Assembly (NCBI GenBank): GCA_020048895.1 | Contig: JAIFLV010000070.1 | Span: forward strand, 1 to 64,000 | DNA length: 64,000 nucleotides | From: Rhodoferax sp. | Lineage (GTDB): Bacteria > Pseudomonadota > Gammaproteobacteria > Burkholderiales > Burkholderiaceae_C | Direction of reading: 5' to 3' | In this document: positions 26,427 to 37,648 of the stretch, in pieces | How the letters are laid out: each line of letters begins with the position of its first letter | How positions within the stretch are numbered: position 1 is the first letter of the stretch | Notes under the pieces: generated by a model | What the model was told of the DNA's origin: nothing | The model's input: only the letters and a program-made list of their open reading frames with translations | Database searches by the model: none | Program-made: the position numbers and the translations under genes

Positions 26427-28097
26427 ATGCATCGAACACATTGGAAGAAGTTGCTTTTCTTGACGGCGCTCGCTGCGTCGTTGCTGTCAGCGTGTGGTGG
26501 TGGCGATGACGGCCCAGGAAGCTCGTCCTCAGCATCAGTCACCGTGCCCATGAGCAGCGGCACCAGCACCGCAGCAGCCACCCTGAACACCGGCGGCGCC
26601 ACCGTCTCCATCCCAAATGCGACGAAATTCATGGACTCCAGTGGGTTGGCGTTAGGTGCTGCCAGCACCACGCTTTCACTGCTTTACGCCGACAACAGCC
26701 GCTTCCTGCCTGCTGCTGCATCAACACTTCCTGGCAACCGCAGCGTTCTGGCCTTCATCGATCTGACGCTAAGTGACGGTAGCAAGACCGTCAGTACATT
26801 GAGCCAGCCCGCAACGGTTGGGCTGAATCTGACGGGTACGGGTGTTGCGGCCGGGGACAGTGTGGCTCTATACAGCTTTGACGGAACCAAATGGAGCGCC
26901 GGCACCGAGGGCACTGCGATCGTTGACTCGAACCAGCAGGTCAACTTCAGCCTGGGTCATCTGTCCATCTGGGCCGCCATGCGGCCAAACTCTGCGGTGT
27001 TCCGATCGAGTGCCTTTCTGGCAGATCTTTCGAATCTGACAAAGAGCTACATTCCGCCTCTTTTCTATACCAATCTGCCAGCGGCGAACACCACACCCGC
27101 CGTCGTCGCTGACGCGCAAAAGTCATTGACGCGACTGATTGCTGTCTGGGGCGACTTCAAGGCCAAGTACAAGTCTGCACCCGAGTTTTCTGCATACGCC
27201 GCAAAGTTTGATGAGGTCGACACCAAGATTGCACTCGCAGGGCAAATTGTTCAGGCAGCACTGGCTTCCGCGAATAGCGCCAATGACCTGATTGCTGCGC
27301 ACGAGGCGCTTGAAGTGATTCGCCAGAATCTCCTGGACATGGACCGCGGCAATGGTCTGGACTACCCGATTGACGCCATCAAGGAGTTTCATGACGGCAT
27401 GGAACCGTTGGCCCTGGCGATCAAGGGCAAGACCGCTGCCACTCTCACGGACGCGGATATCGCAACCCTGAAAACCATGTTCGCGGTGGTGGAGTCGACT
27501 TGGAGCAAGGTGGCAACCCACCAGATCAACAAGGACCATTTTGGCATGTCGGTCGAGGCCAAGACCTTCGTTGATGCCGCCACGACCAGCCAGTCCAACA
27601 ACTTGAAGGCCATGAAAGCGGCCCTTTTTGCCGCGGTACCTGACAAGGCCGTCATTGCCGCCAACGGCAACAACGTAAAACCGCTGTTCCTCAAACTTTT
27701 CTTCAGCTTTGCCGACTTTGTGAAACCCTTCGATGCCGATTTGAAGTCGGCAGACAACGCAGCGGCGGCCGCCGCCAGCGCCACCTCCAAAACGGTGGCG
27801 ACTGCCAGTGAAGTGACCAGCGCCATCAGCGCAGTTGCAGCAATGGAGTCCGGCTTCAATAAACTGAAAGTACATTTCGCCACCCAACCGATCAGCATCA
27901 TGGGCGTTCTCACCTGGTACACCGGTCAGCCCGCAGCACCGGCCTACTTTGACAAAATCGGCGCCGCCATCACCGCAGCAAAAAGCCAGCTGGCAGCGGT
28001 TCAGACTTACCCCGCTGATCTGACGCCAGTCAATATCCAGGTCCAGGTCTATACGACCGAAATGGCCAAACTGAAGACGCGGATTGGTTACCAGTAA
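26427..28097 (+). CDS. Large lipoprotein of unknown function
   Basis: A 556-residue protein with a lipoprotein signal (TALAASLLSAC, then GGGDDGPGSSSS). Residues about 40-170 are Ser/Thr/Gly/Ala-rich beta-type sequence with a segment (LYSFDGTKWSAG, then VNFSLGHLSIWA) like the strands found before GPS/ZU5-like regions in surface lipoproteins. The remaining two thirds are alpha-helical and Ala-rich, with no Cys. I do not recognise the family. The start at 26427 follows GAGGG by 5 nt; an in-frame TTG at 26415 is less likely. Neighbours give no clue: peroxidase before it, the glc operon ends against it. Confidence 0.75.
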   Translation: MHRTHWKKLLFLTALAASLLSACGGGDDGPGSSSSASVTVPMSSGTSTAAATLNTGGATVSIPNATKFMDSSGLALGAASTTLSLLYADNSRFLPAAASTLPGNRSVLAFIDLTLSDGSKTVSTLSQPATVGLNLTGTGVAAGDSVALYSFDGTKWSAGTEGTAIVDSNQQVNFSLGHLSIWAAMRPNSAVFRSSAFLADLSNLTKSYIPPLFYTNLPAANTTPAVVADAQKSLTRLIAVWGDFKAKYKSAPEFSAYAAKFDEVDTKIALAGQIVQAALASANSANDLIAAHEALEVIRQNLLDMDRGNGLDYPIDAIKEFHDGMEPLALAIKGKTAATLTDADIATLKTMFAVVESTWSKVATHQINKDHFGMSVEAKTFVDAATTSQSNNLKAMKAALFAAVPDKAVIAANGNNVKPLFLKLFFSFADFVKPFDADLKSADNAAAAAASATSKTVATASEVTSAISAVAAMESGFNKLKVHFATQPISIMGVLTWYTGQPAAPAYFDKIGAAITAAKSQLAAVQTYPADLTPVNIQVQVYTTEMAKLKTRIGYQ

Positions 28098-28163
28098 CTG
28101 CCGAGACGGCAGATAGTCTTTCCACCAGGGCTGCACTCGGCGCTTTTGGCAGCCCTCTGGTGT

Positions 28164-29408
28164 TCAGCGAAGCGCGCGGTCCAGCACCTCGACCCAGTGC
28201 TGCACCGGCGTGCTGGTGCCGCTTTGCAAATGCGTGATGCAGCCGATGTTGGCCGACACAATCACGTCGGCCTGGATTTCCGCCAGGTGCCCGAGCTTGC
28301 GGTCGCGCAACTGGTAGGCAACTTCGGGTTGCAATACGCTGTAAGTCCCTGCGGAGCCGCAGCACAGGTGCGATTCATTGGTGGCGGTGCGGATGCTAAA
28401 CCCCAAGGCGCCCAGGTGCTGCTCGACCCCGCCTTTTAGCTTTTGGCCATGCTGCAAAGAGCACGGCGGGTGAAACGCCAGGGTCGGCGCGTTCGCCTTG
28501 AGCTTGGCTTGCAGGCCAGGATAGGTGGCGAGCAGACCGTCTGCGATGGTGGGCAACAGCTCGCTCAGGTCGCGCGTCAGCTCACTGATGCGGCGTGCCT
28601 TGTCGGCATAGACGGAATCGTCCTGCAGCATATGGCCGTATTCGCGCACCGTGACGCCACAGCCAGAAGCATTCATCACAATGGCGTCGACCTGCCCGGA
28701 CTCCACCAGGGGCAACCAGGCGTCGATGTTGGCACGCATCTGGGCCAGCCCGCCTTCCTGGTCGTTCAAGTGAAACTTCACCGCACCGCAACAACCGGCC
28801 TTGGGTGCAATCAGGCACTGAATGCCTGCAGCGTCGAGCACGCGGGCGGTAGAGCTGTTGATGTTGGGCGCCATCGAGGGCTGCACACAGCCGACGAGCA
28901 GCAGCACCTTGCGCGCATGCGTGCGCGTGGGCCACTGGCCGGCGTCCTGCGGCGCCGGAACCTTCGCCTTCAGACCGACCGGCAGAAGCGGCCGCACCAG
29001 CTGCCCCACTTTCATGGCCGGGCCAAACAGGGGCGACGGAATACCCTCTTTCAAGGCCCATCGCATGGCTGATTCGCCTGCTGGGCGCGGCACCTTGGCA
29101 TCGACCAACTTGCGGCCGATGTCGATCAGGTGCCCGTAGTCCACACCGCTGGGGCAGGTGGTTTCGCAGTTGCGGCAGGTGAGACAGCGGTCCAGATGCA
29201 ACTGGGTCTTGCGCGTAGGTTCGACTCCTTCAAGCACCTGCTTCAACAGGTAAATGCGACCGCGCGGGCTGTCGAGTTCATCGCCCAGGATCTGGTAGCT
29301 CGGGCAGGTGGCAGTGCAAAAACCACAATGCACGCACTTGCGCAAAATGGCTTCGGCAGCGCGGCCATCGCGGCTATTCTGGTACTCGGGGGAGAGTTGG
29401 GTTTGCAT
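28164..29408 (-). CDS. glcF: Glycolate oxidase iron-sulfur subunit
   Basis: A 414-residue protein with two [4Fe-4S] motifs (CVHCGFCTATCPSY and CLTCRNCETTCPSG) and two CCG-type domains (KAGCCGAVKF and HLCCGSAGTYS). It transfers electrons from the flavin subunits of glycolate oxidase (GlcDEF) to the respiratory chain. Downstream of glcE by 12 nt. glcD, the catalytic flavin subunit, is not in the window. Confidence 0.93.
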   Translation of the reverse strand: MQTQLSPEYQNSRDGRAAEAILRKCVHCGFCTATCPSYQILGDELDSPRGRIYLLKQVLEGVEPTRKTQLHLDRCLTCRNCETTCPSGVDYGHLIDIGRKLVDAKVPRPAGESAMRWALKEGIPSPLFGPAMKVGQLVRPLLPVGLKAKVPAPQDAGQWPTRTHARKVLLLVGCVQPSMAPNINSSTARVLDAAGIQCLIAPKAGCCGAVKFHLNDQEGGLAQMRANIDAWLPLVESGQVDAIVMNASGCGVTVREYGHMLQDDSVYADKARRISELTRDLSELLPTIADGLLATYPGLQAKLKANAPTLAFHPPCSLQHGQKLKGGVEQHLGALGFSIRTATNESHLCCGSAGTYSVLQPEVAYQLRDRKLGHLAEIQADVIVSANIGCITHLQSGTSTPVQHWVEVLDRALR

Positions 29409-29420
29409 GGCCGTGCTGCC

Positions 29421-30563
29421 TCAATACGCCGCGCTCAGTCGGCCGGGGTTGAAGATACCGTGGGGATCGAAGCTGGTTTTGAGCCGTGCCTCAATCGCCA
29501 GCTCGGCCGCATTCTTTGAGGCAAATGCGCCCTCAGCGCCCGCGGAACAGGCGTGACCAGCTACAAAAAGCGTAGCGTGCCCACCATGCTCGCGCGCCAG
29601 GCTTTGGAATTGCTGCGCCGCACTGCGCGGTGCCCACAACCAGCGCAGGCCACCGTGCCACTCCACCATCTGCGCCCATGGCAGGTCCAGCACGGGTGCG
29701 GTTTGCGCCACACTCAGACGCCATAAAACGTGTTCGTCCGTGGGCGTCTGCAAAAAGAATGGCAATTGCTGGTTGCGGCACAGTGCCCAATCGGGCTGGG
29801 CCTGGGCGTTGTCCATGCAATAGCCGTTCTGGTCGGCCAGCATCTTCTTGCACGCGGCCTGCACCGCCGCTACCGCACCACGCAAACGCACAAAAAGCAG
29901 ATCACGGGCGCCACCCACGGGCGTGTCGTCGCGCACCCAGCAACTGGCATTGAGCGGTAGCGGCTGTCCTCCCCAGGTGTGCAGTTGCTCCAGCGCCTGG
30001 GCCTGTGGTAACTCAAAGCACAGGGTGGCCTCGGCGGGAGCCACTGGCAAAACCTTGAGTGAGATCTCGGTGAGCAAGCCCAGGGTTCCCATGGACCCCA
30101 CCATCAAGCGAGAGACGTCATAGCCGGCCACGTTTTTCATGACCTGTCCGCCAAAGGTCAGGTGTTCACCCTGGCCGTTAATCATCTGCACCCCCAGCAC
30201 ATAGTCGCGCACGCCACCCACACTGGCGCGCGCCGGTCCGGCCAGGCCGCTGGCCACCATGCCACCCACCGTAGCAGCGCGTGCGCCAGACCAGGCAAAA
30301 TGGGGCGGCTCAAACGGCAGGCACTGGCCCTTCTCCGCCAGCAAGGCCTCCAGATCGGCCAGGGGGGTGCCGGCACCGACCGTCACCACCAATTCGCTGG
30401 GTTCATAGCTTAGTACGCCGCTCAGGCCAGCAGTCTCCAACAATTCTCCCTGCAACTGTTGGCCATAAAAGTCCTTGCTGCCACCGCCTCGAATCCGCAG
30501 GGCAGTGCGATCTGCCGCCGCCGCGCGAACGCGTTCAACCAACTGGGCTAAAGCCTCTTTCAT
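29421..30563 (-). CDS. glcE: Glycolate oxidase FAD-binding subunit
   Basis: A 380-residue protein with the FAD-binding type 4 (PCMH) fold: RIRGGGSKDFYG, LVVTVGAGTPLADLEALL, ATVGGMVASGLAGPARASVGGVRDYV read across residues 110-135. It is the second flavin subunit of glycolate oxidase, oxidising glycolate to glyoxylate. Its ATG overlaps the stop of the SMP-30 gene (ATGA) and glcF follows, so the three genes form one operon. Confidence 0.92.
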   Translation of the reverse strand: MKEALAQLVERVRAAAADRTALRIRGGGSKDFYGQQLQGELLETAGLSGVLSYEPSELVVTVGAGTPLADLEALLAEKGQCLPFEPPHFAWSGARAATVGGMVASGLAGPARASVGGVRDYVLGVQMINGQGEHLTFGGQVMKNVAGYDVSRLMVGSMGTLGLLTEISLKVLPVAPAEATLCFELPQAQALEQLHTWGGQPLPLNASCWVRDDTPVGGARDLLFVRLRGAVAAVQAACKKMLADQNGYCMDNAQAQPDWALCRNQQLPFFLQTPTDEHVLWRLSVAQTAPVLDLPWAQMVEWHGGLRWLWAPRSAAQQFQSLAREHGGHATLFVAGHACSAGAEGAFASKNAAELAIEARLKTSFDPHGIFNPGRLSAAY

Positions 30564-31489
30564 TCCTTGGACTCCTGGTAAAAATGCACTGGCAGGCCCG
30601 GCACATCCACCTGGCGCGAAAACACCCCGCCGGACTGTGGAAACCGTTCAAGTTCCTCGGCACTGCGCCCTTTGCGTGCGGTGGTGAGGTACAGGGTCTT
30701 GAAATCGTCGCCACCAAAACAGACCATGGTAGGGCACTGCGCTGGCGTCGCAAACTCGGCCAGCAATTGGCCGTCGGGTGCAAATTTGCAAACCCGGGCG
30801 CCCTCGTACATGGCGACAAAATAGTTGCCTTCCACGTCCACCGCTGCGCCATCCGGGCGACCTCCATAGCCGCCATGCGCGCGAGTCCAGTGGGCGGGCT
30901 TGGGCTCAAAGCGCTGGAAGACGCGGCGCTGCGATAACGCAGCAGTGCTGCCATCAAAGTCCCATGCGTCAATCCGATGGCTGGAGGTGTCGGCCCAGTA
31001 CAGGGTGCTGCCGTCCACGCTCCAGGCCAACCCATTGCCAGTCAGTGCGTCCGCGACCTTCCGGGTAACGATGGCTGCGCCTGCGCCGCGTCCATCGACG
31101 CAATACAGCGCCGCCGCTTGCGCGGACTTGGTTTCGTCGTAGCTGCCCACCCACAGGCGCCCCTGGGCATCGCACTTGCCGTCATTGGCACGCACGCAAG
31201 CCTTGTCGTAATCAAAAGTTGCAATGTGCTCGAGCGCGCCTCCCCATTCCTGCGCCCGGAAAACGCCGTCGCGCAAAGCCATCACGAGACCGCCCTTGGC
31301 CGCCGGTGCAATGCAGCCGGGCTCACTGGGCATGTCCCAGGCTTGCACCGTTCCCATGTAAATGTTGGCACGCAGGATTTGCTGGCCGGCAATATCGACC
31401 CAATACAGGGTTTGCTCCTGCGGTTGCCAAAAGGGTGACTCGCCCAGGCCGTAGGTCTGCGGGACCACGGAGTGCCAGGTCATGGCCAT
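30560..31489 (-). CDS. SMP-30/gluconolactonase-family lactone hydrolase
   Basis: A 309-residue six-bladed beta-propeller. Metal-site residues are readable: Glu in GLGESPFW, Asn in NGLAWSVDGSTLYWADT, and Asp in the same blade; PDGAAVDVEGNYFVA is another family signature. It hydrolyses sugar lactones. Start at 31489 or 31483 (MAMTW); the longer frame to 31594 is not supported. It lies at the head of the glcE-glcF operon, which is unusual; a link between aldonolactone and 2-hydroxyacid oxidation is conceivable but unproved. Confidence 0.87.
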   Translation of the reverse strand: MAMTWHSVVPQTYGLGESPFWQPQEQTLYWVDIAGQQILRANIYMGTVQAWDMPSEPGCIAPAAKGGLVMALRDGVFRAQEWGGALEHIATFDYDKACVRANDGKCDAQGRLWVGSYDETKSAQAAALYCVDGRGAGAAIVTRKVADALTGNGLAWSVDGSTLYWADTSSHRIDAWDFDGSTAALSQRRVFQRFEPKPAHWTRAHGGYGGRPDGAAVDVEGNYFVAMYEGARVCKFAPDGQLLAEFATPAQCPTMVCFGGDDFKTLYLTTARKGRSAEELERFPQSGGVFSRQVDVPGLPVHFYQESKE

Positions 31490-31608
31490 ACAGTGCCTGG
31501 TAATGACAGCAAGGGCTCTGACGGCTTCATGGTGGTGCTCCTCGGTGTGCGGTGCATTCTTGGCGAAGGGGGTGGCGATGGGCAAATTGTGCACTGGTCC
31601 GAGGCACC

Positions 31609-31649
31609 AAAAAAAACGGCCCGAAGAAACCGTAGTTTCTTGCGGGCCG
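31609..31649 (-). terminator. Intrinsic terminator of glnK-amtB
   Basis: On the minus strand a stem of 14 bp with one bulged base (31617-31630 with 31635-31649, loop of four) is followed by eight T. It lies 44 nt after the amtB stop and prevents read-through into the SMP-30/glc operon. Confidence 0.9.
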
Positions 31650-31692
31650 CAACCTCGTTAACCTTGACTCTGTTTCTTGATTTCCGCCGCGT

Positions 31693-33593
<1,901 letters not shown>

Positions 33594-33667
33594 TCAGCTA
33601 AAAAAATGGGTACAGACATCGGCATGACCGGCCTGCTGCTTCTCCTGATCAGAGATGCAAGGCTTAA

Positions 33668-33684
33668 AGCACGGTCCGTGCCAA
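33668..33684 (-). promoter_or_regulatory. Sigma-54 promoter of glnK-amtB
   Basis: On the minus strand the sequence reads TTGGCACGGACCGTGCT. The -24 element TTGGCACG is perfect against the consensus; the -12 element GTGCT keeps the essential GC and differs at one base from TTGCT. The spacing is exact. Transcription would start about 70 nt before the glnK ATG. Nitrogen control of glnK-amtB by NtrC and RpoN is well established in proteobacteria. Confidence 0.75.
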
Positions 33685-33765
33685 ACACTTTCAACAAAAG
33701 TTATGACGCCCTGTGCACCAACAGACCCGCTCCTGCGTTACGATATCTGTATGAATATCCAGTTC

Positions 33766-33780
33766 GCACCAAAGAAGTGC
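33766..33780. promoter_or_regulatory. Putative NtrC binding site
   Basis: GCAC-N7-GTGC, the dyad and spacing of the NtrC consensus, about 82 nt upstream of the -24 element, a normal enhancer distance. A further half site GTGCACC lies at 33714-33720. The site is also just 50 nt before comM on the other strand. Confidence 0.55.
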
Positions 33781-33832
33781 GCGCTGGTTCCAGCCATTAC
33801 ACGTGTTCGCGTATCGCAGGGAGGGAGTTGAA

Positions 33833-35386
33833 ATGGGTTTGTCTTTGGTTCAGAGCCGCGCTCTGTTGGGGCTGGATGCAACCCAGGTGATCGTGGAGGT
33901 GCATTTGGCCAATGGATTGCCAAGCTTTACTTTGGTCGGCCTGGCAGAGATCGAGGTAAAGGAAGCCCGGGAGCGGGTGCGCTGCGCCATCCAGAACTCC
34001 AATCTCGAGTTCCCGACCAATAAAAAAATTACCGTCAACCTGGCCCCTGCCGATCTTCCCAAAGACTCAGGAAGACTGGATTTGCCCATTGCATTGGGTA
34101 TTCTGGCGGCAAGTGGTCAGATCGACGGGGCACGACTGGCTGATTACGAATTCGCGGGGGAGTTATCTCTCTCTGGCGAATTGCGCCCGGTACGCGGCGC
34201 ACTGGCCACCGCGCTGGCTTTGCAGACATCTCACATTTGCACCAAACTGGTGCTTCCCCCCGGAAGCGCTGAGGAGGCAGCACTGGTACCCGGTGCCCAG
34301 GTCTACCGCGCCCGGCATTTACTCGATGTCGTGCGCCAGTTTGTTCCGGTCGGCAGCACGCAGGATTCGATTGCGTTGACGCAGCCCTGCGCGGATGACA
34401 GCGGCTGGTCGCGCATAGAACACTCCCCCACCGTCAACCCGGCGCACATTGCCGACCTGTCGGACGTGAAAGGCCAGGCGGGGGCCAAACGCGCCCTGGA
34501 GATTGCCGCTGCGGGCGGACACAGCATATTGCTGGTGGGGCCACCGGGGTCGGGCAAATCCATGCTGGCCCAGCGCTTTGCCGGCCTGCTGCCCGCGATG
34601 AGTTGCGAAGAAGCCCTGCAAAGCGCAGCCATCGGGTCACTCAGTGGTCGTTTCTCGGTCGAGCGCTGGGGCCAGCGGCCTACCTGTAGTCCGCACCACT
34701 CCGCCAGCGCCGTGGCGCTGGTCGGCGGCGGTTCGCCCCCGCGCCCCGGTGAAATCTCGCTGGCGCACCACGGCGTACTGTTTCTGGATGAACTGCCCGA
34801 GTTTCCACGGGCGGCGCTGGAAGCCCTGCGCGAACCCTTGGAAACCGGCACCATCACCATTTCGCGCGCGGCAAGACGTTCCGAGTTCCCGGCGCGCTTT
34901 CAACTGATCGGCGCCATGAACCCTTGCCCGTGCGGCTACCTGGGCTCCACCTTGCGCACCTGTCGCTGCACGCAAGACCAGGTCAACCGCTACCAGTCCA
35001 AGCTCAGCGGTCCGCTGATGGACCGTATCGATCTGCATGTGGAGGTGGCAGCGTTACCCAGCGCCGATTTGTTGCAAGCGGCAGCAGGCGAGTCGACAGC
35101 GAGCATTCGCACCCGTTGCACGGCCGCACGGCAGCGGGCTGTGGAGCGGCAAGGAAAACCCAATCTGGCACTGCAGGGGCAGGAGATTGACCGCTTCGTT
35201 GCGCTCGACGACGGCGCGCTCAAGTTTCTCAATGTCGCCGCTACCCGACTCGGCTGGTCAGCCCGTAGCACCCATCGGGCACTAAAAGTGGCCCGCACCA
35301 TTGCCGACCTGGCAGGTGCCGAGCGGGTGGAAGTAAACCACCTCGCCGAAGCCATGCAGTACCGCACCAAAATTTCGCGACTTTAG
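33833..35386 (+). CDS. comM: YifB/ComM-family Mg-chelatase-like AAA+ ATPase
   Basis: A 517-residue protein: an N-terminal Lon-protease-like domain (SLVQSRALLGL to about 170), an AAA+ Mg-chelatase core with Walker A GPPGSGKSMLAQ and Walker B VLFLDELPEF, and a C-terminal domain (LNVAATRLGWSARSTHRALKVART). In naturally competent species ComM is a branch-migration helicase needed for integrating DNA. The start at 33833 has the strong Shine-Dalgarno GGGAGGGA. Single gene, divergent from glnK. Confidence 0.92.
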   Translation: MGLSLVQSRALLGLDATQVIVEVHLANGLPSFTLVGLAEIEVKEARERVRCAIQNSNLEFPTNKKITVNLAPADLPKDSGRLDLPIALGILAASGQIDGARLADYEFAGELSLSGELRPVRGALATALALQTSHICTKLVLPPGSAEEAALVPGAQVYRARHLLDVVRQFVPVGSTQDSIALTQPCADDSGWSRIEHSPTVNPAHIADLSDVKGQAGAKRALEIAAAGGHSILLVGPPGSGKSMLAQRFAGLLPAMSCEEALQSAAIGSLSGRFSVERWGQRPTCSPHHSASAVALVGGGSPPRPGEISLAHHGVLFLDELPEFPRAALEALREPLETGTITISRAARRSEFPARFQLIGAMNPCPCGYLGSTLRTCRCTQDQVNRYQSKLSGPLMDRIDLHVEVAALPSADLLQAAAGESTASIRTRCTAARQRAVERQGKPNLALQGQEIDRFVALDDGALKFLNVAATRLGWSARSTHRALKVARTIADLAGAERVEVNHLAEAMQYRTKISRL

Positions 35387-35423
35387 CTTGCTGCGGCGGC
35401 GCCAGTGATCCGACAATAGCGCC

Positions 35424-36452
35424 ATGGCAGAGCAATTTTTCGAAATGTTGTGGGACTGCGGGCAGTGCGCAACGCACGGTTTATTGGGCAAGACCCAGCG
35501 CCATTGCCCGATGTGCGGCGCAGCGCAAGACCCGGCCAAGCGCTACTTCCCCGAAGAAGGCAAAGAGGTGGAAGTGATGGGCCACCATTTTGTCGGCGCC
35601 GACTGGCGTTGCACCTATTGCGATGCCCCCAACTCGGCCGCAGCAGCGTTTTGTGTTGGATGTGGTGGTCCGAAAGACGGTGCGAGGAACGTAGCTCTGG
35701 TGCAGGAAGCTACGAACGCCAGCAGCCCGACCCCTGCATCGCCGCCACCCGCCGCGCCTTTAGCCGCCGGGACTCAGACCACCAGTACCCGGTCTGGCGG
35801 CTTTCCCTGGTTAAAGTCGCTCATGGCACTGCTTATGGTGGCGGCGTCGGTGGTGGCGTATCTGTTCTTCAGTACCCACGATGAAACCGCGCAGGTGGCC
35901 GAAAAATCCTGGAGCCGTGAAATTGACGTGGAACAGTTCACCGCCGTACGCAGCTCGGAGTGGTGCGATGCCCTTCCCTCCGGCGCCTACCAGGTGTCAC
36001 GCTCGCGCGAGCAGCGCAGTATCCGGCAGGTGGCCGATGGCCAGGACTGCCACGATGTGCGCACCGACAAGGGCGATGGCACCTTCAGCAAGACGCGCGA
36101 ATGCAGCACCCGCTACCGGGACGAACCGGTGTATGACGACAAGTGCAGTTTCCGCATCAACCGCTGGCAGGTGGTGCGCACTGCGCGCGCCGACGGCGGC
36201 GCAAGCCTGGCCCCCGCCTGGCCAACGCCGGGCATCAGCAACAACCTGCTGGCAACCAACACGCTGGGTGCCGAACGGCTGGGCAATGGGCGGGAGAACT
36301 ACCGCGTGCAGTTGCAATCGAGCCAAGGCAAACGATGGTCCTGCGACCTCAACCCAGGCGAATGGGAGACACTACCGCAAGGCAAGTCGGTAACGTTGAA
36401 AGTGCGTGGCACCGGGGGTGCCGATTGCTCCACACTGGCCATCGCGCCTTGA
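35424..36452 (+). CDS. Zinc-ribbon, single-pass membrane protein of unknown function
   Basis: A 342-residue protein: an N-terminal zinc-binding region with WDCGQCATHG, HCPMCGAAQ, WRCTYCDAPN and FCVGCGGP (residues about 10-85), a Pro/Ala/Thr-rich linker, one membrane helix (about 130-150), and an extracytoplasmic domain with five or six Cys (for example DGQDCHDVRT and ECSTRY) that probably form disulfides. The first part resembles proteins annotated 'zinc ribbon domain-containing' in Burkholderiales; I know no function. It follows comM by 37 nt and may be cotranscribed. Confidence 0.78.
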   Translation: MAEQFFEMLWDCGQCATHGLLGKTQRHCPMCGAAQDPAKRYFPEEGKEVEVMGHHFVGADWRCTYCDAPNSAAAAFCVGCGGPKDGARNVALVQEATNASSPTPASPPPAAPLAAGTQTTSTRSGGFPWLKSLMALLMVAASVVAYLFFSTHDETAQVAEKSWSREIDVEQFTAVRSSEWCDALPSGAYQVSRSREQRSIRQVADGQDCHDVRTDKGDGTFSKTRECSTRYRDEPVYDDKCSFRINRWQVVRTARADGGASLAPAWPTPGISNNLLATNTLGAERLGNGRENYRVQLQSSQGKRWSCDLNPGEWETLPQGKSVTLKVRGTGGADCSTLAIAP

Positions 36453-36500
36453 CCAGCAGTTGCCCGAGCGGTTCAATCAGCCGGCGCTTGCTCTTTATTT

Positions 36501-36524
36501 GATAGCTACTCACGCTTGCTGCAT
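36501..36524 (+). repeat. Dispersed repeat copy
   Basis: GATAGCTACTCACGCTTGC followed by TGCAT, in the gap between the zinc-ribbon gene and mshN. It shares the ATAGCT-n-CT-n-ACGC core with the copies in alr, metH and the Uma2 3' end. Confidence 0.55.
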
Positions 36525-36541
36525 ATGCCGCAAAGCCACTC

Positions 36542-37648
36542 TTAGTCTTTAATCGGCACGTTCATCTGGCGCAAATAGGCCTGTACATCCTTGCTGATAG
36601 GTCCCGCAGCGCGTGCCTTATCGGCCATCTCGGAAGCACTGGCGGTCTGCCCCAGTGCTGCCAGCGAGACCGCAGACCCGAGCAGCCAGCGCTGCTCGTT
36701 CGGGCGCGATTGCAGCGCCACCCTGTAGGCGTGCACACTATCCTGGTGGCGGCCCAGCCGCTGTGCCGCGTTGGCGCGTATGGCCCACAAATCCGCCTGA
36801 TTGCCCAGATGGGGCTCCAGCCGGTGAAGCAAATCCCACACGGCGCCAAAGTGCCCCTCGGCCAGTTGCATGCGCGTAAGTTCGCGCACCAGGGGAAGCA
36901 GGGCCGCGTTGCCGCCACTGGGGCCGGTACGCTCGGCAATCGCCACGGCATCGCGCAGCAACTCCACGGCGGCGTCCTTGCTTGCGGCGTTCCAAAGGGT
37001 CTGCGCTTGAGCCAAAGCATCCTGCGCAGCGGTTGCCGTGGTGACCATCGGGCTGGGGGCAGTGCCATGCGAGGCCTGCTGCCTGGCACGGTCGTTGGCT
37101 GGTGCCGGTGCGGAACTCGGGCGCGCTACGGTCGCAGGCTCGTTCAGACTGCGCAACCCCAGCGCAGTTTCCATGCGCAATGCCATGGCGGGTGCGGGTA
37201 CCGCCGCGCCTATGGCGGCTGCCGGCGCACGGACAGTTCCCAGGGACTTCGCGTTCTCAATCTTGCCTTGCCGGGGTGCGGGTTGCGCAGTTGCGGGCAA
37301 ATCGGGCACCGGTGCCGATGCTTGCACAGAAGGTGCCGGTGCCACCGGCAGCGCCGCAGAAGCAGCACTTGCCACTTTGGCGGCAGGAACCTGCGCCACT
37401 GTCACCGCAGTGCCGACTCGGCCCTTCGCCTGCCACCACCCAAACGCTGCTGCCAGGCCCGCAACAGCCAACACCACGGTGGAGACCAGCCCGTAACGCA
37501 CACGACGGCCTGATGCCTGTTGTGTAAACACTGCACCCACGGCTGCGGTTCCCTGGCGAATGCCCGGAGCAGCCATTACGCTGTCTGGCGTGGTAGCCGA
37601 CTGTGTGCGCTGGTCGAGATCGCGCAGCATCTTGTTGATGACACTCAT
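36542..37648 (-). CDS. mshN: MSHA biogenesis protein MshN-like (TPR)
   Basis: A 368-residue protein beginning MSVINKMLRDLDQR, the conserved N-terminus of MshN, with one membrane helix (about 60-80), a long Ala/Pro-rich linker, and TPR-type helices in the last 150 residues (AQTLWNAASKDAAVELLRDA, then LWAIRANAAQRLGRH). A periplasmic scaffold protein of the MSHA pilus machine. The start at 37648 overlaps the mshM stop and has a GGAGG Shine-Dalgarno. Last gene of the pilus cluster. Confidence 0.82.
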   Translation of the reverse strand: MSVINKMLRDLDQRTQSATTPDSVMAAPGIRQGTAAVGAVFTQQASGRRVRYGLVSTVVLAVAGLAAAFGWWQAKGRVGTAVTVAQVPAAKVASAASAALPVAPAPSVQASAPVPDLPATAQPAPRQGKIENAKSLGTVRAPAAAIGAAVPAPAMALRMETALGLRSLNEPATVARPSSAPAPANDRARQQASHGTAPSPMVTTATAAQDALAQAQTLWNAASKDAAVELLRDAVAIAERTGPSGGNAALLPLVRELTRMQLAEGHFGAVWDLLHRLEPHLGNQADLWAIRANAAQRLGRHQDSVHAYRVALQSRPNEQRWLLGSAVSLAALGQTASASEMADKARAAGPISKDVQAYLRQMNVPIKD

